Source of the DNA: Kitasatospora sp. MAP5-34
GTDB taxonomy: Bacteria; Actinomycetota; Actinomycetes; Streptomycetales; Streptomycetaceae
Assembly: GCF_029894335.1 (NCBI RefSeq)
Contig: NZ_JARXZC010000031.1
Location: forward strand, 1-64,000
DNA length: 64,000 nucleotides
Reading direction: 5' to 3'
Shown here in pieces: positions 48,502 through 60,094 of the stretch. The position numbers and the translations under genes are program-made. The notes under the pieces are model-generated. The model saw only the letters and a list, made by a program, of their open reading frames with translations, was not told the DNA's origin and made no database searches. Within the stretch, counting starts at the first letter, position 1; each line of letters opens with the position of its first letter.

Positions 48502-48979
48502 GGCGGTTCCCCCATGCAGGAGCGGTGCGCTGACAGGTGGACCGATGAGGATCCTTGACGGCCCGTGTTCTCAGTGGAGTACCGACCGGACGGATCGTCA
48601 AGGCTCTTGGCGGCACGCACCTGCGTAAACACTGCTCCCACACGTCCTCGCATACGTCCTCGCATGGGCCCGGGCTCGGCGTACGCAAGGCATGCGGCGG
48701 GTAGGTGCGCTCCCGGTGCGTTTCAGAAGTCTTACGGCGGTCGCCCCCGAACCACACCCAGCGGTCCTTCCAGTTCCACCCAGAAGCTGCCTCGCAACCG
48801 CGCCGCAGGCGCACAGTACGGCGCCTTCGATGGCCACTTCCCGATCAAAGGTCTACACCAATTCCCCTGTTCCTCTTGTCAACGTGGCGGTTGGCCTGGT
48901 GAGGTGTTCGCTGGGACACACGGGACAATCCCTACGCACGGGATAATCCGGCATATGAAGACTCGATGAGGAGTGCGCG
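48502..48979. other. 478-bp divergent region upstream of acs
   Basis: A good -10 (GATAAT, 48942-48947) lies about 32 nt before the acs start, with no clear -35 at the right distance. A CATACGTCCTCG repeat with a second partial copy occurs at about 48640-48665. No gene is seen; short frames on both strands look non-coding. Confidence 0.4.
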
Positions 48980-50935
<1,956 letters not shown>

Positions 50936-50962
50936 TCAATCCACCAGTCCCACGCCGACACC

Positions 50963-51002
50963 GTCCCGCTCTCATGCCTGCTGCACTGCATGAGGGCGGG
51001 AC
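50963..51002. terminator. hairpin terminator after acs
   Basis: Arms 50963-50977 (GTCCCGCTCTCATGC) and 50988-51002 pair over 15 bp with one G-T wobble around a 10-nt loop. The 15-bp tandem GACGAGCGGCCGGCT/GACGAGCGGCCGCCT follows at about 51073-51102. Confidence 0.75.
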
Positions 51003-51141
51003 GGCGCGCATTCGGGCTCACGAACTCAGCCGCAACAGCGCACGACCGACGGGTTAACCCACTCGGGCCGACCGACGAGCGGCCGGCTGACGAGCGGCCG
51101 CCTGGCAGGCGGTCGGCCTCGCGGGGCGCTCCCCGAGTCCG

Positions 51142-52272
51142 TCAGCCGGAGAGGCGTCGCAGCATCTCGTAAGCCGTCTGGGTGAAGCGTCTCCGCAGAC
51201 CCGGCAGCGTGCTCGCCATCGCCACCAGACCGACCTGTGCCGCCGGGTTGAACCCGGCGAAGGCCGAAAAGCTGCGGGTCGAACCGGACTGGAAGACCAG
51301 ATCGCCTTCCGCCGAAAGACGCTGGTTCCAGATCAGACAGATCCTGGCACCCGTCCGCCGATGTTCCACCCGGGGCTTGCTGACGTCCCGTAGTGCGGCG
51401 CGCAACGCGGCGCCCGCGCCCGTCTGCTCGGGGATGGGTACGGCGTCGACGGCCAGGTGTGCCTGGAGAAAGCGAAGCATGTCGTCCGCCGTCGAGCGGA
51501 GGGCAGCTGCTCCTGGCAGTGCCGGGAGTCGGAACGACGGAACCCGGCGTCCGCGCCGGTAGCCGGTGAGTGCCTCGCGGCCGGGCCCGCAGGAGGTGTC
51601 GACCAGCCCGAGCGGGCCACAGACCCGGCTGGCGAGCAGTTCCTCGTACCGCAGGTCGGCCGCATTCTCCAGCACCAGTCCGAGCAGGCCACAGCCCAGA
51701 CTCGAGTACCGCACCTGTGCGCCCGGCATACCCCGGACCGGGGTACGGGGCAGGGCGCGCAGGAGATGGGCCGCGCTGAAGGTCGCGTACGGATTGGTGA
51801 ACCAGCGGGGCACCGCTGTCGGCGCGAGACCGACCGGCAGGCGCGGAAGGCCTGAAGTGTGGGTCGCCAAGTGCAGCAGGGTGATCGGCCGGTCGTGCGG
51901 GTAGCCGGGGACGGCGTCCGCAGGTAGATAGCGATCGATCGGGTCGTCGTACCGGACCTCGCCCCGGGCCACCATCTCCGCCAGCAACAGCGCGGTGAAG
52001 GTCTTGGTGACGGATCCGAGTTCGAAGCGGGTGTCCGCGCGGACCGGACGCTCGACCGCCCGGTCCGAGTAGCCGCGGCAGGCCACCGTTCGCTCGGTGC
52101 CCCTGATCACCGCGACGGCTATGCCACAGTTCGGCGAGGCGCTGCTGAACAGCGGCCGTAGCAGCCGGGCCAGCTCGGGGGAGATCGTCGGGAAGGGCTC
52201 GGATAACGAAGGAGGGGTGGTCTGACCACCCACGCCTCCTGGCTTTACATGGGTGGGTTGCTGACTGGGCAT
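51142..52272 (-). CDS. serine hydrolase of the beta-lactamase/penicillin-binding fold
   Basis: This 376-residue protein has SxxK in ELGSVTKTFTALLLAEMV (nucleophile Ser at about 90), the YxS/YSN element in QVRYSSLGCGLLGLVLENA and the third motif region in LVFQSGSTRSFSAFAGF, where HTG or KTG would be expected. The class includes class C beta-lactamases, DD-peptidases and esterases; without a signal peptide in the first 30 residues an extracytoplasmic enzyme is less likely. ATG 52272 follows GGAGGAA. It is divergent from nhaA by 412 bp and ends near the acs terminator. Confidence 0.88.
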   Translation of the reverse strand: MPSQQPTHVKPGGVGGQTTPPSLSEPFPTISPELARLLRPLFSSASPNCGIAVAVIRGTERTVACRGYSDRAVERPVRADTRFELGSVTKTFTALLLAEMVARGEVRYDDPIDRYLPADAVPGYPHDRPITLLHLATHTSGLPRLPVGLAPTAVPRWFTNPYATFSAAHLLRALPRTPVRGMPGAQVRYSSLGCGLLGLVLENAADLRYEELLASRVCGPLGLVDTSCGPGREALTGYRRGRRVPSFRLPALPGAAALRSTADDMLRFLQAHLAVDAVPIPEQTGAGAALRAALRDVSKPRVEHRRTGARICLIWNQRLSAEGDLVFQSGSTRSFSAFAGFNPAAQVGLVAMASTLPGLRRRFTQTAYEMLRRLSG

Positions 52273-52684
52273 GGGATTCCTCCGGACCGGAAACGCGTCG
52301 CCGACAGAGGACGGCGTACGCCACCGACGATAAGTCGGGCCCATCTCGTCCGCACCCGACCGAACCCGTCCGGGCGAGCGCGCGACGGCACACGGCCGGC
52401 CTGCGGCGGGCCCACGCCGCGTGCCCGATCACCGCCCCACCGCCCACCGGCCCACCGGCCCCCTCTCCCACCCGAACTCCCACCCGCCAGCAGTGCTGCC
52501 TCCGACCGAAGCAGGCGCACAGGATCAGGCATAACCCATAAAATGCGACAAACCGGATATCACGCCGAAGTGCCCCGTAGACTGTCAAAAACGCAACAAG
52601 GATTCTGAGGCGCGCCGGGAAGTCTGGTCGGCATTGCACCACCGGTGCATCCGCATGCCGCTCCCCGCCCTGGAGGTCTCCGTC
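52273..52684. other. 412-bp divergent region upstream of nhaA
   Basis: TAGACT (52578-52583) matches the streptomycete -10 and points at nhaA, but no clear -35 precedes it. An AT-richer stretch covers 52530-52610. TGCACC-ACC-GGTGCA (52635-52649) is a perfect 15-bp dyad near the nhaA start and may be an operator. The rest is Pro/Thr-like CCCACCGG repeats and non-coding. Confidence 0.45.
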
Positions 52685-53995
<1,311 letters not shown>

Positions 53996-54097
53996 CACGC
54001 CGCCACCTCGGGGGCCCCGGAGTGGTGCCCGACTGTCCGGTAGAGGCATGATTCTGAGCTGTCGACCAAGCAGGAACCGCGCGAAGGAGAACCGCTG

Positions 54098-54574
54098 ATG
54101 CCCGCAGGAGCCGCAGACCCGTCCAGCAACGGCCGGGCGCCCTACGAGGGCGAGCGTTCGGTGGGGCAGCTCTTCGCCGCGGCGACCGCCGACCTTTCCG
54201 CGCTCGTGCACGACGAGATCGCGCTCGCGAAGGCCGAGATCCGACAGGACGTCAAGCGTGGAGTCTCCGGTGGCGTCTCGCTGGCGGTGGCGGGCGTCGT
54301 CGCGCTGGCCTCCGTCCCGATGCTGAGTTTCGCGGCCGCGTACGGCCTGCGGGCGCTGGGGCTGACGCTCGGCTGGTCGTTCCTGATCGTCGCGGGCGCG
54401 TACCTGCTGCTGGCGGCGGTGCTCGGGCTGTTGGCGCTGCGCTCCTTCAAGAAGATCGAGAAGCCGCACCGCACCATCGAGGGTGCTCAGGCGACGGCGG
54501 ACGTACTGAAGAACGCCCGCCCGCGCCCCGCCACCCGGGAGGAGATCGACCGGGCACTGGGCCGTCGGCCGTAG
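54098..54574 (+). CDS. phage-holin-family/DUF1469 membrane protein
   Basis: This 158-residue protein has a hydrophilic N-terminus (AADPSSNGRAPYEGERSVGQ), a cytoplasmic helix LFAAATADLSALVHDEIALA, two membrane helices at about 65-90 and 95-118 (SLAVAGVVALASVPMLSFAA; LIVAGAYLLLAAVLGLLALR), and an Arg/Lys-rich tail. This pattern is the Actinobacteriophage holin superfamily III/DUF1469, found as a chromosomal neighbour of the protease and epoxide hydrolase genes in actinobacteria (Rv3669 in M. tuberculosis by memory). ATG 54098 follows GAAGGAGAA. No lytic enzyme is nearby; the name does not imply phage origin. Confidence 0.85.
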   Translation: MPAGAADPSSNGRAPYEGERSVGQLFAAATADLSALVHDEIALAKAEIRQDVKRGVSGGVSLAVAGVVALASVPMLSFAAAYGLRALGLTLGWSFLIVAGAYLLLAAVLGLLALRSFKKIEKPHRTIEGAQATADVLKNARPRPATREEIDRALGRRP

Positions 54575-54747
54575 CAACCGTCCACGGGCGGCCGTAGCAG
54601 CCTTGGGCGGGCGTGGTGGTCGTCCACGGGCGGGCGTGAACGGGAGCGGGCGGGAGACAGTGCTCAGCCGGGCTTGAACAGCCCGGCGTGAACGGGCGGC
54701 CGAGTGCCGGGGGCGTGTTCCCCGTCAGGGTGTGGCAGGCTCTCGGT

Positions 54748-55722
54748 ATGCCGTTGGACCAGAAGCCCGTGCCCACCGCGGCCGCCATCCCGGCCGCCGC
54801 CAGCCCTCGGCCCGCCGAGACCGCCTGGACCGTCCGCTCGAGCGGCCCGTGGACACACCGCGACCTCGCGGCCAACGGCGCCCGCTTCCACATCGCCGAA
54901 CTGGGCGAGGGCCCGCTCGTCCTGCTGGTGCACGGCTGGCCCGAGTACTGGTGGGCCTGGCGGCACCAGATGACCGCGCTCGCCGAGGCGGGCTTCCGGG
55001 CGGTCGCTCTCGACCTGCGGGGAATGGGCGGCAGCGACCGTACACCGCGCGGGTACGACCCGGGCAACCTGGCATTGGACATCACCGGTGTGATCCGCTC
55101 GCTCGGCGAGCGGCGAGCGCATCTGGTCGGGCACGCCACCGGCGGTTCGCTCGCCTGGGTGGCGGCCGTGATGCGCCCCTCGGTGATCCAGAGCCTGACC
55201 GTGGTCGCCGCCGCGCACCCTCGTCAGCTACGCCGGGCGCTGCTGACGGACCGTCGCCAGATCGCCGCCTTCGACCATGTGCTGGGGTTCCAGCGTCCGT
55301 GGATACCGGAACGCCGGCTGGTCGCGGACGACGCCGCCGTGATCGCCGAACACCTGGACGACTGGGCGGGCCCGAACAAGCTGGACGCCGAGGCGGTCGC
55401 CGCGTACCGCCAGGCCATCCAGATCCCCAGCACCGCGCACTGCTCGATCGAGCCGTACCGCTGGCTGTTGCGCTCGCTGGCCCGTCCGGACGGAATCCAG
55501 TTCGCCCGTCGGATGAAGAAGCCGGTCACCGCGCCCACCCTGCATGTCCAGGGCGCCGCCGACCCGGTGCTGCTCGCGCACACCGCGCTCGGCGCGGGCG
55601 AGTACGTCGAGGCGCCGTACCGGTGGCGGCTCCTCCCGGGGGTCGGGCACTTCCCCCACGAGGAGGCCCCCGATCAGTTCTCGTCCGAGTTGATCAGCTG
55701 GGTGCAGGAGCACAAGGGCTGA
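54748..55722 (+). CDS. epoxide-hydrolase-like alpha/beta protein (EphE-type) with Ala at the nucleophile
   Basis: This 324-residue protein has the epoxide hydrolase fold: WTHRDLAANGARFHIAELGE, then LLVHGWPEYWWAWRHQM (HGxP oxyanion motif), LDLRGMGGSDRTPRGYDP, the nucleophile elbow LVGHATGGSLAW, the acid in VQGAADPVLLAH and the His in LLPGVGHFPHEEAPD. At the elbow G-x-Nu-x-G the nucleophile is Ala (GHATG), where epoxide hydrolases have Asp and esterases Ser, so ordinary hydrolysis seems lost. ATG 54748 is used; the frame opens at GTG 54688 without support. Its order after the holin-like gene matches mycobacterial ephE. Confidence 0.82.
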   Translation: MPLDQKPVPTAAAIPAAASPRPAETAWTVRSSGPWTHRDLAANGARFHIAELGEGPLVLLVHGWPEYWWAWRHQMTALAEAGFRAVALDLRGMGGSDRTPRGYDPGNLALDITGVIRSLGERRAHLVGHATGGSLAWVAAVMRPSVIQSLTVVAAAHPRQLRRALLTDRRQIAAFDHVLGFQRPWIPERRLVADDAAVIAEHLDDWAGPNKLDAEAVAAYRQAIQIPSTAHCSIEPYRWLLRSLARPDGIQFARRMKKPVTAPTLHVQGAADPVLLAHTALGAGEYVEAPYRWRLLPGVGHFPHEEAPDQFSSELISWVQEHKG

Positions 55723-55776
55723 CCCGAGCCCGGGGGAGACGATGGGCGCGTGCGGATATGGACGAGCGCCCCCTGG

Positions 55777-55806
55777 TTGACACATGTTCATATGACAACC
55801 GCATAG
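55777..55806 (+). promoter_or_regulatory. candidate promoter overlapped by a 22-bp imperfect palindrome
   Basis: TTGACA (55777-55782) is a consensus -35; 18 nt later lies a poor -10 (GCATAG, 55801-55806). The 22 bases 55777-55798 (TTGACACATGTTCATATGAC plus AA) form an imperfect palindrome, TTGnCAnATGnnCATnTGnCAA, typical of TetR-type operators. It is in a markedly AT-richer patch between the epoxide-hydrolase-like gene and the next small ORF. Confidence 0.45.
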
Positions 55807-55863
55807 GCCAATTGGGCCATCCAGGGACGATTGGTCACCTTCGCCCCAGGGCATCCATCCGGT

Positions 55864-56127
55864 ATGACCTGGATGCCCGACCGCGATGCCGCCCCGCGCC
55901 GACGCCGCCGCAGGAGCAGCTCGCAAGAACCCGCACAGCTGACCGCACAACAGGCCGCACAGCAGACCACGCAGCAGACCGAGACCGCGCAGCAGCCGCC
56001 CGTGCACCCCGACCGGACGTACGACGTGGAGCGGCAACAGCGCGCAGGGACGCACCGGATGGGCCTCCCGCGCATCCTCGGCCGACGCGCTCGCTGGGTG
56101 GGCGCACGGCTCCGGCGCGAGCCCTGA
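55864..56127 (+). CDS. small basic Gln-rich hypothetical protein (87 aa)
   Basis: This 87-residue frame from ATG 55864 (MTWMPDRDAAPRRRRRRSSS) carries an Arg tract and a Gln/Thr-rich middle (AQLTAQQAAQQTTQQTETAQ). The end is basic (RILGRRARWVGARLRREP). Third positions are strongly GC, which supports coding. No ribosome site is convincing; ATG 55831 and 55873 are alternatives. A good candidate promoter and operator lies at 55777. No function can be given, and it may not be a real gene. Confidence 0.45.
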   Translation: MTWMPDRDAAPRRRRRRSSSQEPAQLTAQQAAQQTTQQTETAQQPPVHPDRTYDVERQQRAGTHRMGLPRILGRRARWVGARLRREP

Positions 56128-56197
56128 GGCGGCGCAAGCCATCGACGGGCCGCCGCCCGGAGCCGATGCCCCGCGCGACGGCCCGTCCGAAGGTCGG

Positions 56198-56899
56198 TCA
56201 GTTGACCACGCTGGGTGCCAGGAAGCTGAATCCCAGCATGGCGAAGGTCACCACGCTCATGATCGGGACCAACACGTTGGTCTCCATCTTGTTCCCGGTG
56301 CGCTTGATCAGCACGATCTCGTAGCGGTTCTTGTGCGGCCAGAGCAGTGGCGCGCCCATCTTGGTGAGGCAGTCGCCCATCAGGTGTGCCAGGGTGCCGA
56401 GGCCGACCGCGTACGGCAGCCAGCCGGGGGCGTCCGTCAGGAACTGGTCGAGCACGAAGGTTCCCAGCGCGGCGAGGCCGACCACCGTGAGCCAGGTGTG
56501 GTGACCGTGCCCCGGCACGTGCGCGTTGAGTGCCTTGAGCCCCATCGCCAGTAGGAAGAACGTCATGCCGAGGGTGAAGCCACGCCCGAGGTACGTCACC
56601 CCGGCCCAGGTGCCGCCGCCCATCAGCGCGACGAAGAGCAGCGAGTGGGTGGCGTGCCGATGGCCGCCGGAGGCCCAGGCGACGAAGCGGCAGAGCGCCT
56701 TGGACACCGGGCCGAGGAAGTTGGCGATCGTGCCGTCGTGGTGGTCCAGGTCCGGCAGCAGTGCCGCGCCCGCGCAAAGGAGCGTGCCCATCAGGATGTC
56801 CGCCGGCCGCAGATGGACCCCGAGCAGCAGCGGCGGCAGGAACGGCGCGGAGACCGCGTAGAGCATCGCGCCACTGACCGCGTGCGAGTGACCCATCAT
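56198..56899 (-). CDS. YdjM-type membrane-bound metal-dependent hydrolase (DUF457)
   Basis: This 233-residue integral membrane protein has the family N-terminus MGHSHAVSGAMLYAVSAPFL, with HSH as the first His cluster. It also has GAALLPDLDHHDGTIANFLG (DxDH), SGGHRHATHSLLFVALMGGG (GHRxxTHS) and MGDCLTKMGAPLLWPHKNR. These His/Asp pairs are those of the LexA-regulated YdjM group, which is thought to bind zinc at the membrane. ATG 56899 (with another ATG beside it) follows GGGAGGTCA. It lies between the epoxide-hydrolase-like gene and the MarP-type gene, on the same strand as MarP. Confidence 0.87.
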   Translation of the reverse strand: MMGHSHAVSGAMLYAVSAPFLPPLLLGVHLRPADILMGTLLCAGAALLPDLDHHDGTIANFLGPVSKALCRFVAWASGGHRHATHSLLFVALMGGGTWAGVTYLGRGFTLGMTFFLLAMGLKALNAHVPGHGHHTWLTVVGLAALGTFVLDQFLTDAPGWLPYAVGLGTLAHLMGDCLTKMGAPLLWPHKNRYEIVLIKRTGNKMETNVLVPIMSVVTFAMLGFSFLAPSVVN

Positions 56900-57053
56900 G
56901 GCGTTTACTGACCTCCCGTCGGACCCGTTCCGGTAATGCTCTGTTGAGCCGAACGGGTGAGCGCGGCCGACGCTATCAGGAGAAACTGACACATCGCCGG
57001 ATCGCGCGGCCGAGGAGGCGGTGGGAGGAGGAGCGGGCGGAACGGACGGACCG

Positions 57054-58238
57054 TCAGAGCGCGCAGCCCTCGGTGTCCACCCGAGTGGTCGCCGTGGCCC
57101 CCTGGAGGGCGTCGTCGCGCACCTCGGCCGCCGTCAGCACGTAGCCGGTGTCGGGGCTGTCCAGGGACTTCGCGAAGACCACCCCGTACACCTGCCCGTC
57201 CGGGCTGAGCAGCGGGCCGCCGCTGTTGCCCTGGCGGACCAGCGAACGGACGGAGTAGACGTCGCGGACGACCTGGCCCCGGTGGTAGATGTCCGGACCG
57301 TTGGCCTGGATGCGTCCCCGGATGCGGGCGGGCTGGACGTTGAAGGCGCCGTTCTCCGGGAAGCCCGCCACGATCGCGCTGTCGTTGGTACGGGCGTCAC
57401 CGGCGAAGCTCAGCGCCGGGGCGGTCAGCTTGGGGACGTCCAGGATGGCGATGTCGCGCTGCCAGTCGTAGCGGACAACGGTCGCGTCGTAGAGCTGTCC
57501 GGTGCCGCCGATCTGGACGGTGGGCTCGTCGACGCCCCCGACCACGTGGGCGTTGGTCATCACCCGGTGCGGAGCGACGACGAACCCGCTGCCCTCCAGC
57601 GTCTTGCCGCAGCTGGTGGCGGTGCCGACCACCTTGACCAGGCTCAGCCGCGCCCTGGCCACCGCCGGGCTGCCGGCCAGGGCCGGGTCGGGCGGCGAGA
57701 CCTCGGTGATCGGCTCGTGCTCGAAGGGGTTGAAGACCTGCGGGAAGCCGTTCCGGGCCAGCACCTTGGTGAAGTCGGAGAACCAGTTGGGCGCGTCGGC
57801 GGGCAGCGCCCCCTGGACCGTACTGAGCACCTTCGAGGTCCGGACCTGCTTCGAGATGGTCGGCAGCGAGGTACCCGCCAGCGCGGACCCGATCAGCCAG
57901 GCGACCAGCAGCATCGAGATCACGTTGACCACCGAACCGCCGATCGCGTCCACCGTCCTGGCCCGGCGGCGGCCGATGTGGCCGCGCAGCTTCCAGCCGA
58001 AGTGGGTGGTGACCGCCTGGCCGACCGCCGCGAAGACGATCACCACGACGACCGCCACGACGGAGGCCGTGGTGCCCGGGCTGAGGTGGCGCAGCAGCAG
58101 CGGCAGCAGTTGGACGGCGATCAGCCCGCCGCCCAGGAAGCCCAGGACGGAGAGCACGCCCACCACGAACCCCTGCCGGTAACCGGACACGGCAAAGCCC
58201 ACCGCAGCGGCGATCAACAGCAGATCCAGGACATTCAC
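57054..58238 (-). CDS. marP: MarP-type membrane-anchored periplasmic serine protease
   Basis: This 394-residue protein has four N-terminal helices forming a CvpA-like domain (LLLIAAAVGFAVSGYRQGFV onward, to about 125), a linker, and a chymotrypsin-fold protease from about 190 on. The triad is His231 (MTNAHVV), Asp262 (QRDIAIL) and Ser339 (RQGNSGGPL). Cys210 and Cys392 may form the redox-sensitive disulphide that controls mycobacterial MarP. MarP keeps cytoplasmic pH during acid stress in M. tuberculosis; a similar role is only inferred here. GTG 58238 follows GGAGGG at 8 nt. It ends the run with the Nudix and nth genes on the same strand. Confidence 0.92.
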   Translation of the reverse strand: MNVLDLLLIAAAVGFAVSGYRQGFVVGVLSVLGFLGGGLIAVQLLPLLLRHLSPGTTASVVAVVVVIVFAAVGQAVTTHFGWKLRGHIGRRRARTVDAIGGSVVNVISMLLVAWLIGSALAGTSLPTISKQVRTSKVLSTVQGALPADAPNWFSDFTKVLARNGFPQVFNPFEHEPITEVSPPDPALAGSPAVARARLSLVKVVGTATSCGKTLEGSGFVVAPHRVMTNAHVVGGVDEPTVQIGGTGQLYDATVVRYDWQRDIAILDVPKLTAPALSFAGDARTNDSAIVAGFPENGAFNVQPARIRGRIQANGPDIYHRGQVVRDVYSVRSLVRQGNSGGPLLSPDGQVYGVVFAKSLDSPDTGYVLTAAEVRDDALQGATATTRVDTEGCAL

Positions 58239-58334
58239 CCCGATACCCTCCCACGTGCGAGCCCCCGGAGAGCACCGGGCCCGTCCGTCACGGCCGCCAC
58301 GGCTCTGCCGCTGCGGGGTTCACCGGTCGCCGGG

Positions 58335-59117
58335 TCACGCCTGCGCGCGCGGGACGCCCTCGTACGAGAGGCCGAGGGCGTCCTCGGAGAGGCTGAGCGT
58401 GCGGGTGGTGTCCCACGGTCGTTCCAGGCCGCTGAAGTGCAGCATCCGGTCGATCACCCCGGCGGTGAAGCCCCAGACCAGCCGGTCGGCGACCTCGAAG
58501 GCCGGCCCGACGAAGCCCGAGGGGTGGCGCAGCCGGGCCCGGTTGGCCGGGTCGGTCAGCTCGGACAGCGGGACCCGGAACACCGCGCCCGTCTCCCCCA
58601 GATCGACCGGCGCGACCGGTGTCTCCTGGCGCCACCAGCCCAGCACGGGTGTGACCACGAACCTGCTGACCGGGATGTAGAGATCGGGAAGGACGGCGAA
58701 GACCTGTACCCCCGAGGGGTCCAGCCCGGTCTCCTCCTCGGCCTCCCGCAGCGCGGCGGCCACCGGCCCGGCACCCGCCGGATCACCGTCCTCCGGGTCC
58801 AGCGCCCCACCGGGGAACGACGGCTGTCCGGCGTGCGAGCGCAGCGAACGGGCCCGCTCGATCAGCAGCAGATCGGGGCCCGCCGGCCCCTCCCCGAACA
58901 GCATCAGTACGGCGGAGGGCCGCCCGCCCTCGGCCGGCGGCAGGTACCGGCTGAGCTGCTCGGCCTGTACGGTCTCGGCCGCGGACCGCACCGGCAGCAA
59001 CCACTCCGGCAACCCGTCCCGCTCGATCGCACCCGCCATACCCGCCCTGCCCGCCCTGCCTGCCATGCCTGCCGCACCCACCGTGTCCGCTGCATCCGTC
59101 GTGTCCGCCGTGTCCAT
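58335..59117 (-). CDS. Nudix hydrolase, CoA-diphosphatase type
   Basis: This 260-residue protein begins with a low-complexity stretch (residues 1-30, AADTVGAAGMAGRAGRAGMA) coded by GCC-rich DNA repeats at about 59036-59117. The Nudix domain follows with LMLFGEGPAGPDLLLIERAR, then HAGQPSFPGGALDPEDGDPA and AALREAEEETGLDPSGVQVF. The combination of the box with the SFPGG and the later VDLGETGAVFRVPLSEL matches the CoA pyrophosphatase (PF1 UPF0035) subgroup. ATG 59117 is chosen behind GGAGAG; the upstream frame reads antisense into nth. It is between marP and nth, like Rv3672c. Confidence 0.9.
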   Translation of the reverse strand: MDTADTTDAADTVGAAGMAGRAGRAGMAGAIERDGLPEWLLPVRSAAETVQAEQLSRYLPPAEGGRPSAVLMLFGEGPAGPDLLLIERARSLRSHAGQPSFPGGALDPEDGDPAGAGPVAAALREAEEETGLDPSGVQVFAVLPDLYIPVSRFVVTPVLGWWRQETPVAPVDLGETGAVFRVPLSELTDPANRARLRHPSGFVGPAFEVADRLVWGFTAGVIDRMLHFSGLERPWDTTRTLSLSEDALGLSYEGVPRAQA

Positions 59118-59149
59118 CACTTGCCACTCTCCACGCTCGTTCGGGCTGC

Positions 59150-59980
59150 TCAGCCTGCCCGCGCGGCACTCGCGGGGATGCCCGGGTAATCGGCCGGCGG
59201 CTTGAGCCGTTGGCCGGGCTGTCCGCCCATCTCGTACTTCAGCAGCTCGCGGGCCTTCGCGGGGTCCGTTTCGCCTTCTCCGTACGAGGGGCAGAGCGAC
59301 GCGATCGGGCAAGCCCCGCAGGCCGGCTTGCGGGAGTGGCAGATCCGGCGGCCGTGGAAGACCACGCGGTGCGAGAGCATCGTCCACTCGGACTTGGGGA
59401 AGATCTCGGCGACGACCGCCTCGACCTTCTCCGGGTCTTCCTCCGCCGTCCAGCCGAACCGGCGCGCCAACCGCCCGAAGTGGGTGTCCACGGTGATCCC
59501 CGGTACGCCGAAGACGTTCCCGAGCACGACGTTCGCGGTCTTCCGGCCGACGCCCGGCAACGTCACCAGGTCCGCCAGGCGCCCAGGCACCTCACCACCG
59601 AACCGGTCCCGCAACGCGATCGACAACCCGATCAGCGACCGCGCCTTCGCGCGGAAGAACCCAGTCGGCCGGATGATCTCCTCCAACTCCTCGGGGACGG
59701 CTGCCGCCATGTCCTCGGGGGCGGGGTACTTCGCGAACAGCGCGGGAGTCGTCTGGTTCACCCGCAGGTCGGTGGTCTGCGCCGACAGCACGGTGGCCAC
59801 CAGCAGCTCGAACGGCGACTCGAAGTCCAACTCGGGGTGGGCGTACGGGTACAGCTCCGCCAACGCCCGGTTGATCTTCCGCGCCCGCCGCACCATCGCC
59901 AGGTGGGACTCCGGCTTCCTCGGCTTCACAGCTGCCGTCTTCACCGCAGGCGTAGCCTTCTTGACCTTGCTCTCTGCCAT
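59150..59980 (-). CDS. nth: endonuclease III
   Basis: This 276-residue DNA glycosylase/AP lyase removes oxidised pyrimidines. The helix-hairpin-helix LPGVGRKTANVVLGNVFG supplies the catalytic Lys (about residue 153), VDTHFGRLARRFGW carries the Asp (about 171), and the iron-sulphur ligands are C-x6-C-x2-C-x5-C in CHSRKPACGACPIASLC. A Lys/Ala-rich N-terminus of about 25 residues precedes the domain (ESKVKKATPAVKTAAVKPRK). ATG 59980 starts it, with no other candidate. Order nth-Nudix-marP matches mycobacteria, but the thioredoxin-like gene found there (Rv3673c) is missing. Confidence 0.97.
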   Translation of the reverse strand: MAESKVKKATPAVKTAAVKPRKPESHLAMVRRARKINRALAELYPYAHPELDFESPFELLVATVLSAQTTDLRVNQTTPALFAKYPAPEDMAAAVPEELEEIIRPTGFFRAKARSLIGLSIALRDRFGGEVPGRLADLVTLPGVGRKTANVVLGNVFGVPGITVDTHFGRLARRFGWTAEEDPEKVEAVVAEIFPKSEWTMLSHRVVFHGRRICHSRKPACGACPIASLCPSYGEGETDPAKARELLKYEMGGQPGQRLKPPADYPGIPASAARAG

Positions 59981-60094
59981 GCCCGAAGGCTACGCCGAAG
60001 GCCCGGCCGGGCGGAGCCGATTGAATGTGGTGCCTCAACGGCAGCGGAGCTGCGACCGCGCACAGCTGTCAGAGCCCCGCCGGGAGCGGTGGGC

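Noticed and set aside
54098..54574. Holin-family gene as a prophage remnant
   Set aside because: No other phage gene is near, and the same small protein is a stable chromosomal neighbour of the protease and hydrolase genes in other actinobacteria.
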